From the IMG/VR virus record IMGVR_UViG_3300022213_000023, positions 1-29,794 of that record: 29,794 nucleotides of DNA, one strand, 5' to 3'. This DNA comes from a virus. A program made the position numbers and the translations under genes. Below are positions 1-9,013 of the stretch, one piece after another (position 1 is the first letter of the stretch; each line of letters starts with the position of its first letter). The notes under the pieces are model-generated. The model saw only the letters and a program-made list of their open reading frames with translations. It searched no databases and had not been told where the DNA came from.

Positions 1-178
1 GCCCGGCGGGCAGCGGGTGGCCGCAGTCGGCCAGGACCGCCTCGACCCAAGCCAAACACCAGCTCTGGCCGTTGATGCCGAAACGGTCGGTGATGCCGGG
101 GACGACGTTGTAGCCGGTTTCGCGGGTGCCGACCCACGTTTGCGCCATCGCGACCACAGCGTTCGCGGATGACGACAT
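1..178 (-). CDS. Endolysin, N-terminal part (cysteine-peptidase/CHAP-like), cut by window edge
   Basis: Peptidoglycan hydrolase candidate that would degrade the host wall at lysis. Only 59 full codons are inside the window. The ATG at 178-176 overlaps the stop of the upstream gene (TAATG). The visible protein has an alpha-helical start, then VGTRETGYN (residues 16-24) and GQSWCLAWV (37-45). The WC..WV pattern, with Cys41 as candidate nucleophile, is typical of the N-terminus of CHAP/NlpC-like and related cysteine peptidoglycan hydrolases in phages. The matching catalytic His lies beyond the window. Position directly after a holin-like gene and a membrane/coiled-coil gene supports a lysis role. 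The exact family and any C-terminal wall-binding domain cannot be seen. Confidence 0.7.
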   Translation of the reverse strand, partial: MSSSANAVVAMAQTWVGTRETGYNVVPGITDRFGINGQSWCLAWVEAVLADCGHPLPAG

Positions 179-597
179 TAGTTCGCCCCGCCGGTCCACG
201 GCCGGTCCGGCGGGGTGATCCCGCCGTCCGTCATCGCCGCTTCGAGCTGTTCGACGTGGCGGCTTAGCTGGTCGATGCGGCCTATCGCTGTCTGCCGGTC
301 GGCGCTCGCTTGCGCTGCCAGGGCGCGCGCCGTCGACAACTCGGTGCGGAGCAGGTCGACCTCGGAGCGGAGCCCGTCGATGAGCGCGGCCTGCCGGTCC
401 AACTCCCGACGTTGCGCTTCGATGAGCGACGTCAGCTCGCGTCGCACTATCTCCACGGAGCTGTTCGCGTTCGCAATGTTGATCGACTCCACCTCGGCGC
501 GGGCTTTCCGCCGGCCCGCCACATAGGTGAACGCCGCTCCGATGGCGCCGATTGCGGCCGCAACGCCGCTAGGTCCGATTATGTCACTCGTCCGCAA
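178..597 (-). CDS. Membrane-anchored coiled-coil protein of the lysis cassette
   Basis: A 139-aa protein with one N-terminal hydrophobic segment (about residues 10-28, Ala/Gly/Ile-rich), then RRKAR as a positive stop-transfer, then a long heptad-like helix (about 45-120; many Leu/Ala/Arg/Glu) and a short Pro/Gly-rich tail. The start is TTG at 597: no ATG or GTG fits, and a GGAGG lies 6 bases before it inside the end of the upstream gene, giving a 14-base overlap. It sits between a holin-like gene and an endolysin. It could be a second holin, an antiholin or a spanin-like envelope protein; the sequence does not choose between them. Confidence 0.75.
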   Translation of the reverse strand: MRTSDIIGPSGVAAAIGAIGAAFTYVAGRRKARAEVESINIANANSSVEIVRRELTSLIEAQRRELDRQAALIDGLRSEVDLLRTELSTARALAAQASADRQTAIGRIDQLSRHVEQLEAAMTDGGITPPDRPWTGGAN

Positions 598-883
598 TGG
601 ATCCTCCGCCTTTTACGCCCCGCCAGTAGATCAGAGTCACGCCCGGCAGGATCGTCGCCGCTAACGGTCGGAGCACCAGAAGGTCGAGCGCCAGCCATGA
701 CGCGTCGCGTGTCGCCCACGCCGTCACGTCCGCGACCAGCGACCCGACGAGCAGACAGGCCACACCCCCATAGGTCGACCCGACCCAGTCCTGTTTCGCG
801 GCGTGCCATGTGCGCGCCATGAGAGCGACGGACAGGACCAGCGACAGGGCAGCCAAGAGAGGGACCCATCGTGCCATCGTCAT
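584..883 (-). CDS. Holin-like small membrane protein
   Basis: A 99-aa protein with three likely membrane segments (about 6-23, 37-57 and 64-86, the last the weakest) and a short charged C-terminus ending IADE. Size, topology and position just before a membrane/coiled-coil gene and an endolysin fit a holin, which forms pores in the cytoplasmic membrane and times lysis. The ATG at 883 is preceded by an AAAGGGGGG tract 6-7 bases upstream, a good ribosome site; the second ATG two codons on is also possible. The assignment rests on topology and neighbours, not on a recognised family motif. Confidence 0.7.
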   Translation of the reverse strand: MTMARWVPLLAALSLVLSVALMARTWHAAKQDWVGSTYGGVACLLVGSLVADVTAWATRDASWLALDLLVLRPLAATILPGVTLIYWRGVKGGGSIADE

Positions 884-896
884 ACGATCCCCCCCT

Positions 897-2063
897 TTAG
901 ATGTTGTTGGCGTCGACCGACCCGGCCGGCAGGCTTGTCGTCGTAGCGAACGACGCGATGCGGTTGCCGACCACGACGCACGCCGCCGTACCTGTCGCGT
1001 TCACCCCGGTGCCCGTCCCACCCGACCCTGAAAGCAAACAGCCCGTCACTATGATCGGTGCGTTGACGGTGCAATGGATCGCGTTCTGGCTGGTCTGAGC
1101 GCCTATGAAACACGCGGAGATCAGCACGTCACCGGCGGTCGTCACCGTGATCGAATGGCTGCCCGACGGCACGCCGCTAACGACGCACCCGACGAGGACG
1201 CTCCCGGCCTCGGCTTCCATCTTCGACCCGCTGAACGTCGACGCTGACACGAGCGACGAGTCGACGAGGAACGTCGAGCTGGACCCGCCCGTGAACCCGC
1301 AAGATGCGACACGGCCGCCGAGGATCGCGTAAGCGCCGGCCACGTTGCGAATTTCGACGCGGCAGCCGACAAGCTGGTTACGCGCGTTGGACGACGTGCT
1401 CACCGTCTTGTAGTTGCGGATCTGGCAATCGACAACTTCGGCGGTGTCGAAGTAGAGGCCGGCGCCGGTCGAGGACGTGTCGATGAACGTGCAGTTGGCC
1501 ACCGTCGCCGACTGGAAGTTCGTGTTCGCACCGTTCTGGCTGGCGACGAACGTGCAGTCGACCACACGGTCGACGCCGTAGCCGTTGACGGACCCGACCG
1601 CGCCGACGAAGAACACGCCGGTTGTGTGGTTGTCGAACACGTCGCAGTCGGTCAGCGACGACAACTCCACCCGCGACGCGGCGGTTAGCTCGACGGTGAG
1701 ATGTTGCAAGGTTGGCTCAACGTCGGCCGTGCCAGCACCGCCGTTCGTGGCGGTGAAGCTGATCTTCGACGTGTACCTGTTGTGCCCGCGGATCGTCACT
1801 CCCCGCCACGCATCCGACGAGGTCGGCCATGCCGGGTTGCTGAGCGCTGTCGAGCAGGTGACGGTCGTGTTCTCGGGGATGCACAGGTCGAACCCGCCCG
1901 CTGCAGCAGCCGTCACCGCCTCGAGGAGCGACCCGTAGTCGAGCACGCTCACACAGTCACCCGCGCCGCCCGAGCGGCGCCGCTCGAGCCGGCGGAGACG
2001 GGCTTCGATGTCGTCGAAGGTCTGCGGGAGCCGCTGGCTTGTCGTCGGCTGCGGAAGCGGCAT
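897..2063 (-). CDS. Right-handed beta-helix tail protein (fibre/tailspike-like)
   Basis: A 388-aa protein. An N-terminal stretch (about 18-32, FDDIEARLRRLERR) looks like a short trimerising coiled coil. From about residue 45 to the end come repeated short strands of the form V.DC.F / VANCTF / VVDCQI / LVGCRV / VLVGCVV, the Asn/Cys-ladder pattern of pectate-lyase-like parallel beta-helices. This fold is used in phage tailspikes and fibres that bind or cleave surface polysaccharide. Many Cys sit in the helix turns. No catalytic triad can be assigned by eye. ATG 2063 has a GGAG eight bases upstream. It is the last tail gene before the lysis cassette, the usual place for a receptor-binding or fibre gene. 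Confidence 0.75.
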   Translation of the reverse strand: MPLPQPTTSQRLPQTFDDIEARLRRLERRRSGGAGDCVSVLDYGSLLEAVTAAAAGGFDLCIPENTTVTCSTALSNPAWPTSSDAWRGVTIRGHNRYTSKISFTATNGGAGTADVEPTLQHLTVELTAASRVELSSLTDCDVFDNHTTGVFFVGAVGSVNGYGVDRVVDCTFVASQNGANTNFQSATVANCTFIDTSSTGAGLYFDTAEVVDCQIRNYKTVSTSSNARNQLVGCRVEIRNVAGAYAILGGRVASCGFTGGSSSTFLVDSSLVSASTFSGSKMEAEAGSVLVGCVVSGVPSGSHSITVTTAGDVLISACFIGAQTSQNAIHCTVNAPIIVTGCLLSGSGGTGTGVNATGTAACVVVGNRIASFATTTSLPAGSVDANNI

Positions 2064-2080
2064 GCGGGCTCCGTTGAGGG

Positions 2081-3373
2081 TTAGAGGTACTGGTAGACGG
2101 GGATCGGTTCGGGCAGGTTGTCGATGATGCCCTCGTCCTGGGTGAGGTCGAGGACCATGTACTCGCCTGTCGGGCCGATCGAAACGCCCCACGTGCTGGC
2201 GCGCATGATGCCCTGGTAGATCATCCCGGCGTCGACGACGCGGGTGTAGAAGCGGGACCCGACCGGGGAGCATCCGCCGCCGCCGGCAGGGTCCTCGATC
2301 CACAGGAACGGCCAGCCGCCAGCGAAATCGCCGACGCGTAACGTCACCCGAGCGGAGAACATTGGCAGGCCGCGCCGGCGGACGAACTCCTGGGCGGTAG
2401 CGCTGACGAGCGTGTCTGGCAGGTCGTCATCGCGGTAGACCAAATCGCGGCGGGGGACGTTGAGAGGATCGTTGTATCCCCACATCTCGTACGTCTCGCC
2501 CGCGCCCATCACGAACGCCCGGGTACGCGTCGACCGGGTCGACAGGGTGTAACGCGCCGTGTGCGCCGACTCGGACGTGCCAGAACCCCACTCGATCGTC
2601 AGGCCCGACGCCGAGTAGTCGGCGCCGGCCTTGCCAGGGTGGACGGACACCAGCGCCTCGTTACACGCGTAGGTGACGTTCCGGCCGAGCCACTGCTGCC
2701 ACTCGAACGGCCCGGCGATCGACAGTGCGTCGACGACCTCGTTAATCCGTCTCGTGTCACGGATCGTGGTCGAGAAGTCGAGCGTGCCGAGCGCGCCCGC
2801 ATGCTGGTAGGTGCGCATCCAGCACGAATTGAACTCGCGGTTGAGAACGTCGTCGAGGGTGGCGAGCACCCCGCCCGTCCATGACAGGTCCGCGGTGAGC
2901 ATGATGTCCTGCCACGCGGACGTGAACTCCTCGCCGGTCAGGACGATCGTCGGCTGTGTCGTGTCGCCGTCGATGTCCCGCAAGAACCCGGCCCATACCA
3001 GCGCCGACCCGCGGAACAGCCACATCGTGAACGCCTCAGGCACGAAGCTGCGATAGTCAGCGTCGATGCCGGTGAACGCGCCCTCGTCCCACAACTCGGC
3101 GTAACGCCACCGGTCGACCTCGACGCGGACCTGGCCGGGCGCGTTCACCGCCCACTGCACCTGGGCGCTGTCACCCTCCGACGGTTGGATGTCGAGCGTC
3201 ACCGAATCCCAGCCGTCCTGCACCCAACGGTGGTTCACGTCCGCTGACCGGTCGATGCGAGGGTTCTCGATAACGAGCGTCCACTGCGGCGGGGCGGCGT
3301 CGAGCGCGGCGATCGCCGGGGGGGCGCCACCACCGCCCGACCACACGCCGTAGATCGTCAACAGGTCAGGCAC
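2081..3373 (-). CDS. Minor tail protein, baseplate hub / ReqiPepy6 Gp37-like
   Basis: A 430-aa protein. After a Gly/Ala/Pro-rich start (residues 10-28) it reads PQWTLVIENPRIDR...DSVTLDIQPSEGDSAQVQW, then MWLFRGSALVWAGFLRDI (about 117-134) and IVLTGEEFTSAW. The pattern 'value-record, applied frame, fG.v.., l.l.geef' is that of the actinophage Gp37-like minor tail family, related in position to Tal/tail-associated baseplate hub proteins. GTG start at 3373, five bases after the upstream stop. It lies downstream of the tape measure and distal tail genes, which fits a tail-tip role. No peptidase or lysin motif was seen. Confidence 0.7.
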   Translation of the reverse strand: MPDLLTIYGVWSGGGGAPPAIAALDAAPPQWTLVIENPRIDRSADVNHRWVQDGWDSVTLDIQPSEGDSAQVQWAVNAPGQVRVEVDRWRYAELWDEGAFTGIDADYRSFVPEAFTMWLFRGSALVWAGFLRDIDGDTTQPTIVLTGEEFTSAWQDIMLTADLSWTGGVLATLDDVLNREFNSCWMRTYQHAGALGTLDFSTTIRDTRRINEVVDALSIAGPFEWQQWLGRNVTYACNEALVSVHPGKAGADYSASGLTIEWGSGTSESAHTARYTLSTRSTRTRAFVMGAGETYEMWGYNDPLNVPRRDLVYRDDDLPDTLVSATAQEFVRRRGLPMFSARVTLRVGDFAGGWPFLWIEDPAGGGGCSPVGSRFYTRVVDAGMIYQGIMRASTWGVSIGPTGEYMVLDLTQDEGIIDNLPEPIPVYQYL

Positions 3374-3377
3374 GGGG

Positions 3378-3977
3378 TCAGCTCTCCGCGTAGGTGCGCA
3401 GGAACATGGCGGGCAACTGCGCTGTCGGGAACGGCGTCGACGTGGACGCCACCGTCGTCCACGACTGGCCGTCAGCGGAACGGCGCATCGTCAACGTGCC
3501 AGACGAGGCAATGTCGTCCTCGACCCGGACCCAACGCCAGTCCGCCGCTACGAACGGGCTGATCAGCGTGTCGCCCGGGTTGTCGTAGATCCACCAGTAG
3601 ACGTCGCCGGAATCGACGTAGATCTGCGCCGCCCAGTCCGTGTCGCCGCGCAGCACCATGTCCATGTAGGTGGTCGTCTGGTGTGGCTCCCACTCCCACG
3701 TGATCGACCGCTTCGACAGGTTGAACGTCGGCGAGTCGAGCTGCGACCATGCGCCACCTGTCGTCGACATTGTCACCCCGCCGCCCGCGACCGTGACCGG
3801 CTCCCCGGTCAGCGCCCACCCCGACTTGAGCGTCGAACCTTCGAACGGTTCGGCGAGGTAGCCGGGGCTCGAAGTGACCGGCGCGGCGGGCGGAGCGGAC
3901 GGCGGCACCCAGCGGCGGCGGGCGCGCACCATCGGCGCGTGCCGATGCGCGACGGGGCGCCGCCGGGTGGCGAGCAT
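3378..3977 (-). CDS. Tail-region protein with concanavalin-like beta-sandwich domain
   Basis: A 199-aa protein. The first 40 residues are very basic (ATRRRP, VRARRRW) and then Pro/Ala-rich. The rest (about 50-199) is a beta-sandwich of the laminin-G/DUF1349 type: alternating strands with GDTDWAAQIYVDSGDVYWWIYDN, WRWVRVEDD, and MRRSADGQSWTTVAS, the last strand pair being typical of that fold. The same module, in diverged form, occurs near the N-terminus of the 1581-aa repeat protein (positions 26770-26182). Such domains often bind carbohydrate. The ATG at 3977 overlaps the upstream stop as TGATG. A carbohydrate-binding tail-tip role is inferred. Confidence 0.65.
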   Translation of the reverse strand: MLATRRRPVAHRHAPMVRARRRWVPPSAPPAAPVTSSPGYLAEPFEGSTLKSGWALTGEPVTVAGGGVTMSTTGGAWSQLDSPTFNLSKRSITWEWEPHQTTTYMDMVLRGDTDWAAQIYVDSGDVYWWIYDNPGDTLISPFVAADWRWVRVEDDIASSGTLTMRRSADGQSWTTVASTSTPFPTAQLPAMFLRTYAES

Positions 3978-4453
3978 CAGCCGATCTCCTCCACCCACAG
4001 GGTGCCGGACACGGTCACCGAGTCGGCCGGAGCGGCGCCGAGACGCACCACGAGCCGTTCCGATGGTGACACCAGCGGGCGGGTCTCCGGCGACCACAGC
4101 CACGTCGTCGGCACCGCGCGGACGTTCCACCCGGTCGCGACCAGCGTCGTGATCGTGCCGCTCGTCATCACTGTCGTGTTGTTCGCCTCGGCGGTGAACG
4201 CCGCGGCGCCAGCGTTCGCTTCGAGCGGGGCGGGAGTGACGCTCGACCCGCCAGACCCGGACGTCGTCCCGGACGTGCCCCGCCGGATCGTGATCGGCAG
4301 CATCTCCTCCGCGGCGTCGCCCACCTCGGTCGATTGGGCGAGTTCGAGCTGGTGCACGACCAGGACGCGGGTCGCGGGGGCGGTGATCTCGAAGAAGTCC
4401 TGGGCGGCGGTGACGGCCACCTCGACGAACGGGACGGTGTACAGCTTGCCCAC
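3977..4453 (-). CDS. Conserved phage protein, probable virion component
   Basis: A 158-aa protein. It opens GKLYTVPFVEVAVTAAQDFF and contains VHQLELAQSTEVGDA, LPITIRRGTSGTTSGSGG, AEANNTTV and a C-terminal VSGTLWVEE. This set of motifs recurs in small proteins of the structural region of many tailed phages whose exact role is unknown; the all-beta look suits a capsid or tail surface component. Start is GTG 4453, with GAGGAGG six bases upstream; reading further upstream only gives an Arg/Pro-rich shadow over the preceding gene. It lies 11 bases after the distal-tail-like gene and is followed by an overlapping gene. Confidence 0.6.
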   Translation of the reverse strand: MGKLYTVPFVEVAVTAAQDFFEITAPATRVLVVHQLELAQSTEVGDAAEEMLPITIRRGTSGTTSGSGGSSVTPAPLEANAGAAAFTAEANNTTVMTSGTITTLVATGWNVRAVPTTWLWSPETRPLVSPSERLVVRLGAAPADSVTVSGTLWVEEIG

Positions 4454-4464
4454 TGGGGGCCTCC

Positions 4465-4944
4465 TCAGAGCAGGGTTTGAGCGCCGCTGCCGGCGATGAC
4501 TGGGTCGGTGGCCCGGAAACGGACCTGCCACGAGCCGACCTGGTGGGCGAGCATCAGCTCGGTGCGGACCATGCTGGCGGGCTCGTAGCGGCCTGTCGCT
4601 GTCCACACGACACCGCCGAGCTGGTAGCTGAGCGTCGCCGTGCCGGCCAGCAGCGGCGCGGTCGCTGTCGCCAGATCGGCTTGCAAGGCGAGCAGGCCCG
4701 CGTTGTCGGCCCACCAGCCCCACAGCTCGAACAGCCAGCGCCTGTCGAGCGGCATGTCTCCGCCCGGGCGGATCCCCGCCGCGTAGGTGAGCGGCACGTC
4801 GTTGGTGGCCATGTTGACCGCGGGCTGCGGGTTGAAGTCCTCGACCCAGGCGAGATAGCCGCTCGTGGCGGGCTGGCCTACGGGGTCGCGGAGGACGATG
4901 ACGTCGTTCAGGGCGATGTCGCCCTCTTGGGTCGGGGCCGGCAT
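4465..4944 (-). CDS. Distal tail-like minor tail protein
   Basis: A 159-aa protein directly after the tape measure (stop of that gene at 4946, ATG at 4944, one base between). It carries RRWLFELWGWWADNAGLLALQAD (about 68-90), the helix-plus-strand region resembling the ring-forming part of siphovirus distal tail proteins, and ends VRFRATDPVIAG, a motif common at the end of the first Dit domain. It would join the tail tube to the tail tip. It is shorter than most Dit proteins (about 200-300 aa), so a minor tail protein of another type remains possible. Confidence 0.6.
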   Translation of the reverse strand: MPAPTQEGDIALNDVIVLRDPVGQPATSGYLAWVEDFNPQPAVNMATNDVPLTYAAGIRPGGDMPLDRRWLFELWGWWADNAGLLALQADLATATAPLLAGTATLSYQLGGVVWTATGRYEPASMVRTELMLAHQVGSWQVRFRATDPVIAGSGAQTLL

Positions 4945-4945
4945 G

Positions 4946-7900
4946 TCAGAGCACTCCCGCCGCTACACGCCACTGAAGCTCCTCGAACATCGTCCTGGGG
5001 GGCTCCTGTGTGACGAACTTGTCGATGAAGATCGGGGTGGCGTTGCCTGCCCGGTCGAGTTCGGATCGGACGACGTCGCGCATCTTCGACACGGGTGACA
5101 CTATCTCGGGCTGTGAGCCCTCGCCGACAAGAGCGAGCGTCGGAGCGCTGATGTAGCCGCCGTCGGCGAGTTCGGGGATCTGCGGGACCCGGATCGTGAC
5201 ACCGCCGATCTTGCCGACACCAGGAATGCCAGTGTCGATCGACGGCAACGAGAAATCGAGACTGTTCCACCCTCTGATGATCAGATTCACGGCGCCCTTG
5301 AAAGCCTCCCACAGCCCGTCGAACATGCCAACGAACGCCCCCGACAGCCGGTTCTTGAGCCCGGTGAAGAACCCGACGAACGTGTCGACCTTGTCTTTCG
5401 CCGTGGACACGAGCTCGCCGATCCGGTCGAGCGCGCCGGTCACGAAGTCTCGGATCGCTCCGACAACGTCGCCGAAGATCGGGATTACCTTGTCGCGGAT
5501 GAACGCCCACAGGTCGCTCAACGCCGGGATGACCCGGTCGACCAGGAAGCTGACCGCGTCCTTGAACGCAGCGACGACGTGGTCGACGAGCCAGGTGACA
5601 ATGTCGGCCAGGATCGGGATGACCTTCTCAGCGATGAACGACCAGTAAGCCTTGAAAGCGGGGACCAGCACATCGAGCACGAACCCGACGACCGCCTTGA
5701 TCGCGCCGACCACATGGTCGCCGAACCATTCGACGATCGCGACGGCGGCGGGGACCAGCTTGTCGATGATGAACCCGGCGACGGCGGCGAACGCCGGGAC
5801 GAGCGTGTCGACGATGAACCCGGCGACCGCTTTGATCACGGTGGCGAACACGTCGAACGCTGCCGAAGCGATCGACGCGAACTTCTTGACAGCTTCGACC
5901 ACGACGTCGAGGAGGAAGCTGCCGATCTTGCCGAGGATCGGCAGGACCGTGCCGACGATGAACGACCCGACCGCCTTCAGGATGCCGAGCACGAAGCGGG
6001 CGTACGCGGCGTAGAAGCGGGCGAGGGCGGGGATGAGCGTGCCGAAGATGAACCCGGCGATCGGTTGCAGCACGTTGAAGACGGCACGGCCGAACCCGAC
6101 GATGGCCGGCACGATCGTCCCGGTGACGAACTCGGCGACCTTGAAGAACGCGTCGCGCAACGCCCGGCCGACAGCGTCGACGATGTTGCGGAACGTCTCG
6201 GACTTCTTGTAGGCGATGACAAGACCGGCGGCGAGCGCGGCTATCGCGGCGACCACGAAGAACACCGGGTTGGCGCTCATGACCGCGTTGAGGATCGCCT
6301 GCCCGGCGGCGGCGGCCTTCGTCGCGATGGTCGTCGCGACCAGCGCGACTTTCTGAGCGACCCACACCGCAGCGGCTTTGACGCCCTGCGCGATCTGAAT
6401 GACGATCTGCTTGGTCTGCGCGGCCATCGCCTTCGCGTGCGACGCGGCGCCCTTCGCCGCCCCGGTGATGCTGCCCTTGAGGTTCGTGAACGCTGCGGAC
6501 AGCTTCGAGATCGGCCCTGTCTGCTTGGTCGCCTCGAGCGCGGCACGGCCGAAACTGACGCCGAAAGTCTGCGCTGTCGACTGCAAGATGCCGATCGCGG
6601 AGGTGACGTTCCCGATCCCGGTCGTGACAGCGCTCGCCGTTTTGAACGCGACGAACGCCCCAGCTGCCCCGGCCAGTAGGGGCACGAGGACGTCGAGGTG
6701 GTCGGCGAGGAAGCCGATCGTCGCGGCGAGCACGTCGAGCGCGACGCCGAGGACCGGGCCGGCCACGGCGGCGACCCCGGAGAACGTCGTCAGGACAACG
6801 GGTAGCACATCGGTGATCAGCGTCGTCAACACGGCGACAAGCACGGGTATGACCCGCTGTGCCAGGTCGACGAGCGGCGGGATAGCTGCGACGACGAACG
6901 TGGCGACGGCGCCGCCCAGGTTGACGAGCCCGTCGATGACCGGGGAAAGCGACGATGCAAGCGACCCGAAGAACCCGCCCAGGTCGACCGTGCCGAGCGC
7001 TGCGATGATCTGCCGGCCAGCGTCGACGACCGTGGGGAGCAGGCTGACGATGGCGTCGATCGCCGGCTGCACCGCTTCGCCGATCGATTCGAACGCCGGG
7101 CGGACGGTGTCGATCATCGTCGTCACCGCCGTTCGCACAGCGTCGAAGGCGGCGCCGATGTCGAAGCTGGCTACCTTCTCGGCCAGCGCGCCGAACAGGT
7201 CGCGGGCAACCTCGAGCGCCGGTTGCACGGCGGCGCGGAACGTCTCGGACCGCTGGTAGAGCGTGTACAGGGCGACGGCGAGGCCGGCGGCGCCGGCCGC
7301 GGCGATGCCGAGCGGGTTGGCGAGCAGACCGCCGCCGAGCAGCGACAAGGCGCCCGAGACCTGGCCGACGATGGACTGCACGGCGGTAAAGCCCTTGAAC
7401 GCTGCGACGGCCGCCACCACGCTCGGGGCGAGCGTCCGTGCCGCTTCGGTGATCTCGTCGAAGTGTTCGATGACGAACCCGATCGACGCGGAGATCCCGT
7501 CGAACACTGCACGGGCGGCGACGCCGACCGTCTCGACGACGCCGACGAAGCCGTCCGACGTGATCCCCTCACCGGAGAACGCCGCAGCGAACGCGCTCGC
7601 TGCGATGACTGCGGTGTCGATCAGGTTGCGGGCCTCGACGGCGACTGTCTCGACGACGCCGACGAAGCCGTCGCTGGTGATCCCCTCACCGGAGAACGCG
7701 GCGGCGAACGCGCCCGCCGAGGTGCCGATGAGAATGACCAGGTCACGGATCGCGACGCCGATCGTTTCGACGATTCCGAAGATGCCGTCGCTGGTGATCC
7801 CGTCGCCCGACAGCGCTCCGATGAAGGCGCGGCCGAGGTCGGCTGCTCGGGCGGCGAGCGGGCCGACAACGGCGGACACCCGGTCGAAGGCGGGGAGGAG

Positions 7901-9007
7901 GTTGCGGTTGAGCGCTGAGACGACAGCGATCACGGACGGCAGGAGGGCCGTGCCGATGCGGGACTTCAGGTCGGTGATCTGCGCGGCGAGGATCCGCTGC
8001 TGGTTCGCGAGCCCGTCCGACGTCCGAGCGAAATCGCCCTGGGCGATCGACGTGTCAGCGAGGATCAGCGAGTACGCGGCTTGTGCTTTCGTCGCCGCGT
8101 CGAGCGTGTCGGGTATCTTCCCGTCGAGCACTCCGGCGAGCGCAGCGTTCGCCTGTTCGGCGTCGCGCACGGCGTCGGCGTACTCGACGCTCGCCTCGCC
8201 CTTCTCCTCGAGCGTCTTCGCTACCTTGCGGGCCGCCTTGTCAGCGGCCTCCTCGGCCGCGGACAGTTTGCGCACGTCGACGCTGGAATCGACGAGGCCG
8301 AGCCGGAACGCCTCAGCCTTGATCCTCGCGTCGTTGAGGTTGACGCCGAAGCGGCGCAGCGGCTCCGTTTCGCCGACGAGGCCCGACCGGAGCGCCAGGA
8401 GAACGTCGTCGACTTCGGCGTTGTTGAACGACGCGAGGTCCGTGGCGAGCCCGATGATCTCGGTCGACATGCCAGCGGCGACGCCCTCGCCGAGACCCAT
8501 GGCTCGGAACAGGTTACCGAACGTGCCGGCAGCTTCGAGGGCCTGCTGCTGTGACTGGCCGAGCGATGTCGCCGCCGTTTTCGACCAGCCGACGATCTCG
8601 TCTGCCGAGTCGCCGAACACGGCGCCGACCTTGCTGAGCGACTCGCTGAGGCTCGACGCCTCGTCGACAGCGCCCTTGAGGAACCCGCCGACCTGGACGG
8701 CGGCGAACGTCGCCGCGAGCCCGGTCGCGATCCCGCCAAGCCCCGACGTGAACTTATCGACGAAGCTGCGGGACGCGCCACCACCAGCGCGTCCCGCATG
8801 CCCGTCGACATCGCGCAGATTCGCGGCGAACCGCGAACCTGCACCCTTGCCGAGATCCAAGTTCTTGACGAACGCGTCGGAGACGTCCTTGCCCGCCGAG
8901 CGGCCCACATCGGCGAGCGGGCCTTCCAGCTCTTTCGACGCCTTAGCCGCGAACCCGCGGGCGGAGGGGACGAGAGAGACATACGCCTGCGCGACCTCGA
9001 CGGCCAT
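4946..9007 (-). CDS. Tail tape measure protein
   Basis: A 1353-aa protein that sets tail length; at the usual 0.15 nm per residue it predicts a tail of about 200 nm. The N-terminus (MAVEVAQAYVSLVPSARGF) and the following Gly/Ala helix-rich part with DEASSLSESLSKVGAVFGDS are characteristic. A tandem duplication occupies about residues 379-496. Residues about 850-1200 are long hydrophobic helices with a repeated pattern (FI.D.LVPA, FV.D.VIPAL, FIRDKVIPIF). The C-terminus carries LADGGYISAPTLALVGEGSQPE, a very common tape-measure ending. No peptidoglycan hydrolase motif was seen. ATG 9007 follows the chaperone stop by six bases, with GGAGAGGGG upstream. Confidence 0.96.
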   Translation of the reverse strand: MAVEVAQAYVSLVPSARGFAAKASKELEGPLADVGRSAGKDVSDAFVKNLDLGKGAGSRFAANLRDVDGHAGRAGGGASRSFVDKFTSGLGGIATGLAATFAAVQVGGFLKGAVDEASSLSESLSKVGAVFGDSADEIVGWSKTAATSLGQSQQQALEAAGTFGNLFRAMGLGEGVAAGMSTEIIGLATDLASFNNAEVDDVLLALRSGLVGETEPLRRFGVNLNDARIKAEAFRLGLVDSSVDVRKLSAAEEAADKAARKVAKTLEEKGEASVEYADAVRDAEQANAALAGVLDGKIPDTLDAATKAQAAYSLILADTSIAQGDFARTSDGLANQQRILAAQITDLKSRIGTALLPSVIAVVSALNRNLLPAFDRVSAVVGPLAARAADLGRAFIGALSGDGITSDGIFGIVETIGVAIRDLVILIGTSAGAFAAAFSGEGITSDGFVGVVETVAVEARNLIDTAVIAASAFAAAFSGEGITSDGFVGVVETVGVAARAVFDGISASIGFVIEHFDEITEAARTLAPSVVAAVAAFKGFTAVQSIVGQVSGALSLLGGGLLANPLGIAAAGAAGLAVALYTLYQRSETFRAAVQPALEVARDLFGALAEKVASFDIGAAFDAVRTAVTTMIDTVRPAFESIGEAVQPAIDAIVSLLPTVVDAGRQIIAALGTVDLGGFFGSLASSLSPVIDGLVNLGGAVATFVVAAIPPLVDLAQRVIPVLVAVLTTLITDVLPVVLTTFSGVAAVAGPVLGVALDVLAATIGFLADHLDVLVPLLAGAAGAFVAFKTASAVTTGIGNVTSAIGILQSTAQTFGVSFGRAALEATKQTGPISKLSAAFTNLKGSITGAAKGAASHAKAMAAQTKQIVIQIAQGVKAAAVWVAQKVALVATTIATKAAAAGQAILNAVMSANPVFFVVAAIAALAAGLVIAYKKSETFRNIVDAVGRALRDAFFKVAEFVTGTIVPAIVGFGRAVFNVLQPIAGFIFGTLIPALARFYAAYARFVLGILKAVGSFIVGTVLPILGKIGSFLLDVVVEAVKKFASIASAAFDVFATVIKAVAGFIVDTLVPAFAAVAGFIIDKLVPAAVAIVEWFGDHVVGAIKAVVGFVLDVLVPAFKAYWSFIAEKVIPILADIVTWLVDHVVAAFKDAVSFLVDRVIPALSDLWAFIRDKVIPIFGDVVGAIRDFVTGALDRIGELVSTAKDKVDTFVGFFTGLKNRLSGAFVGMFDGLWEAFKGAVNLIIRGWNSLDFSLPSIDTGIPGVGKIGGVTIRVPQIPELADGGYISAPTLALVGEGSQPEIVSPVSKMRDVVRSELDRAGNATPIFIDKFVTQEPPRTMFEELQWRVAAGVL
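7521..7871 (-). repeat. Three tandem 117-bp repeats inside the tape measure gene
   Basis: Units begin at 7521, 7638 and 7755 and are in frame (39 codons each). The first two are nearly identical over the block encoding GVVETV and FSGEGITSDG; the third (7755-7871) is diverged but keeps the same frame and the ETIG and SGDGITSDG counterparts. Exact 117-base spacing shows internal duplication, a known way for tape measures to change length. Confidence 0.9.
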
Positions 9008-9013
9008 GAGCGC

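Noticed and set aside
4946-9007. Peptidoglycan hydrolase domain in the tape measure
   Set aside because: No transglycosylase, NlpC or M23 motif was seen in the hydrophobic or C-terminal parts.
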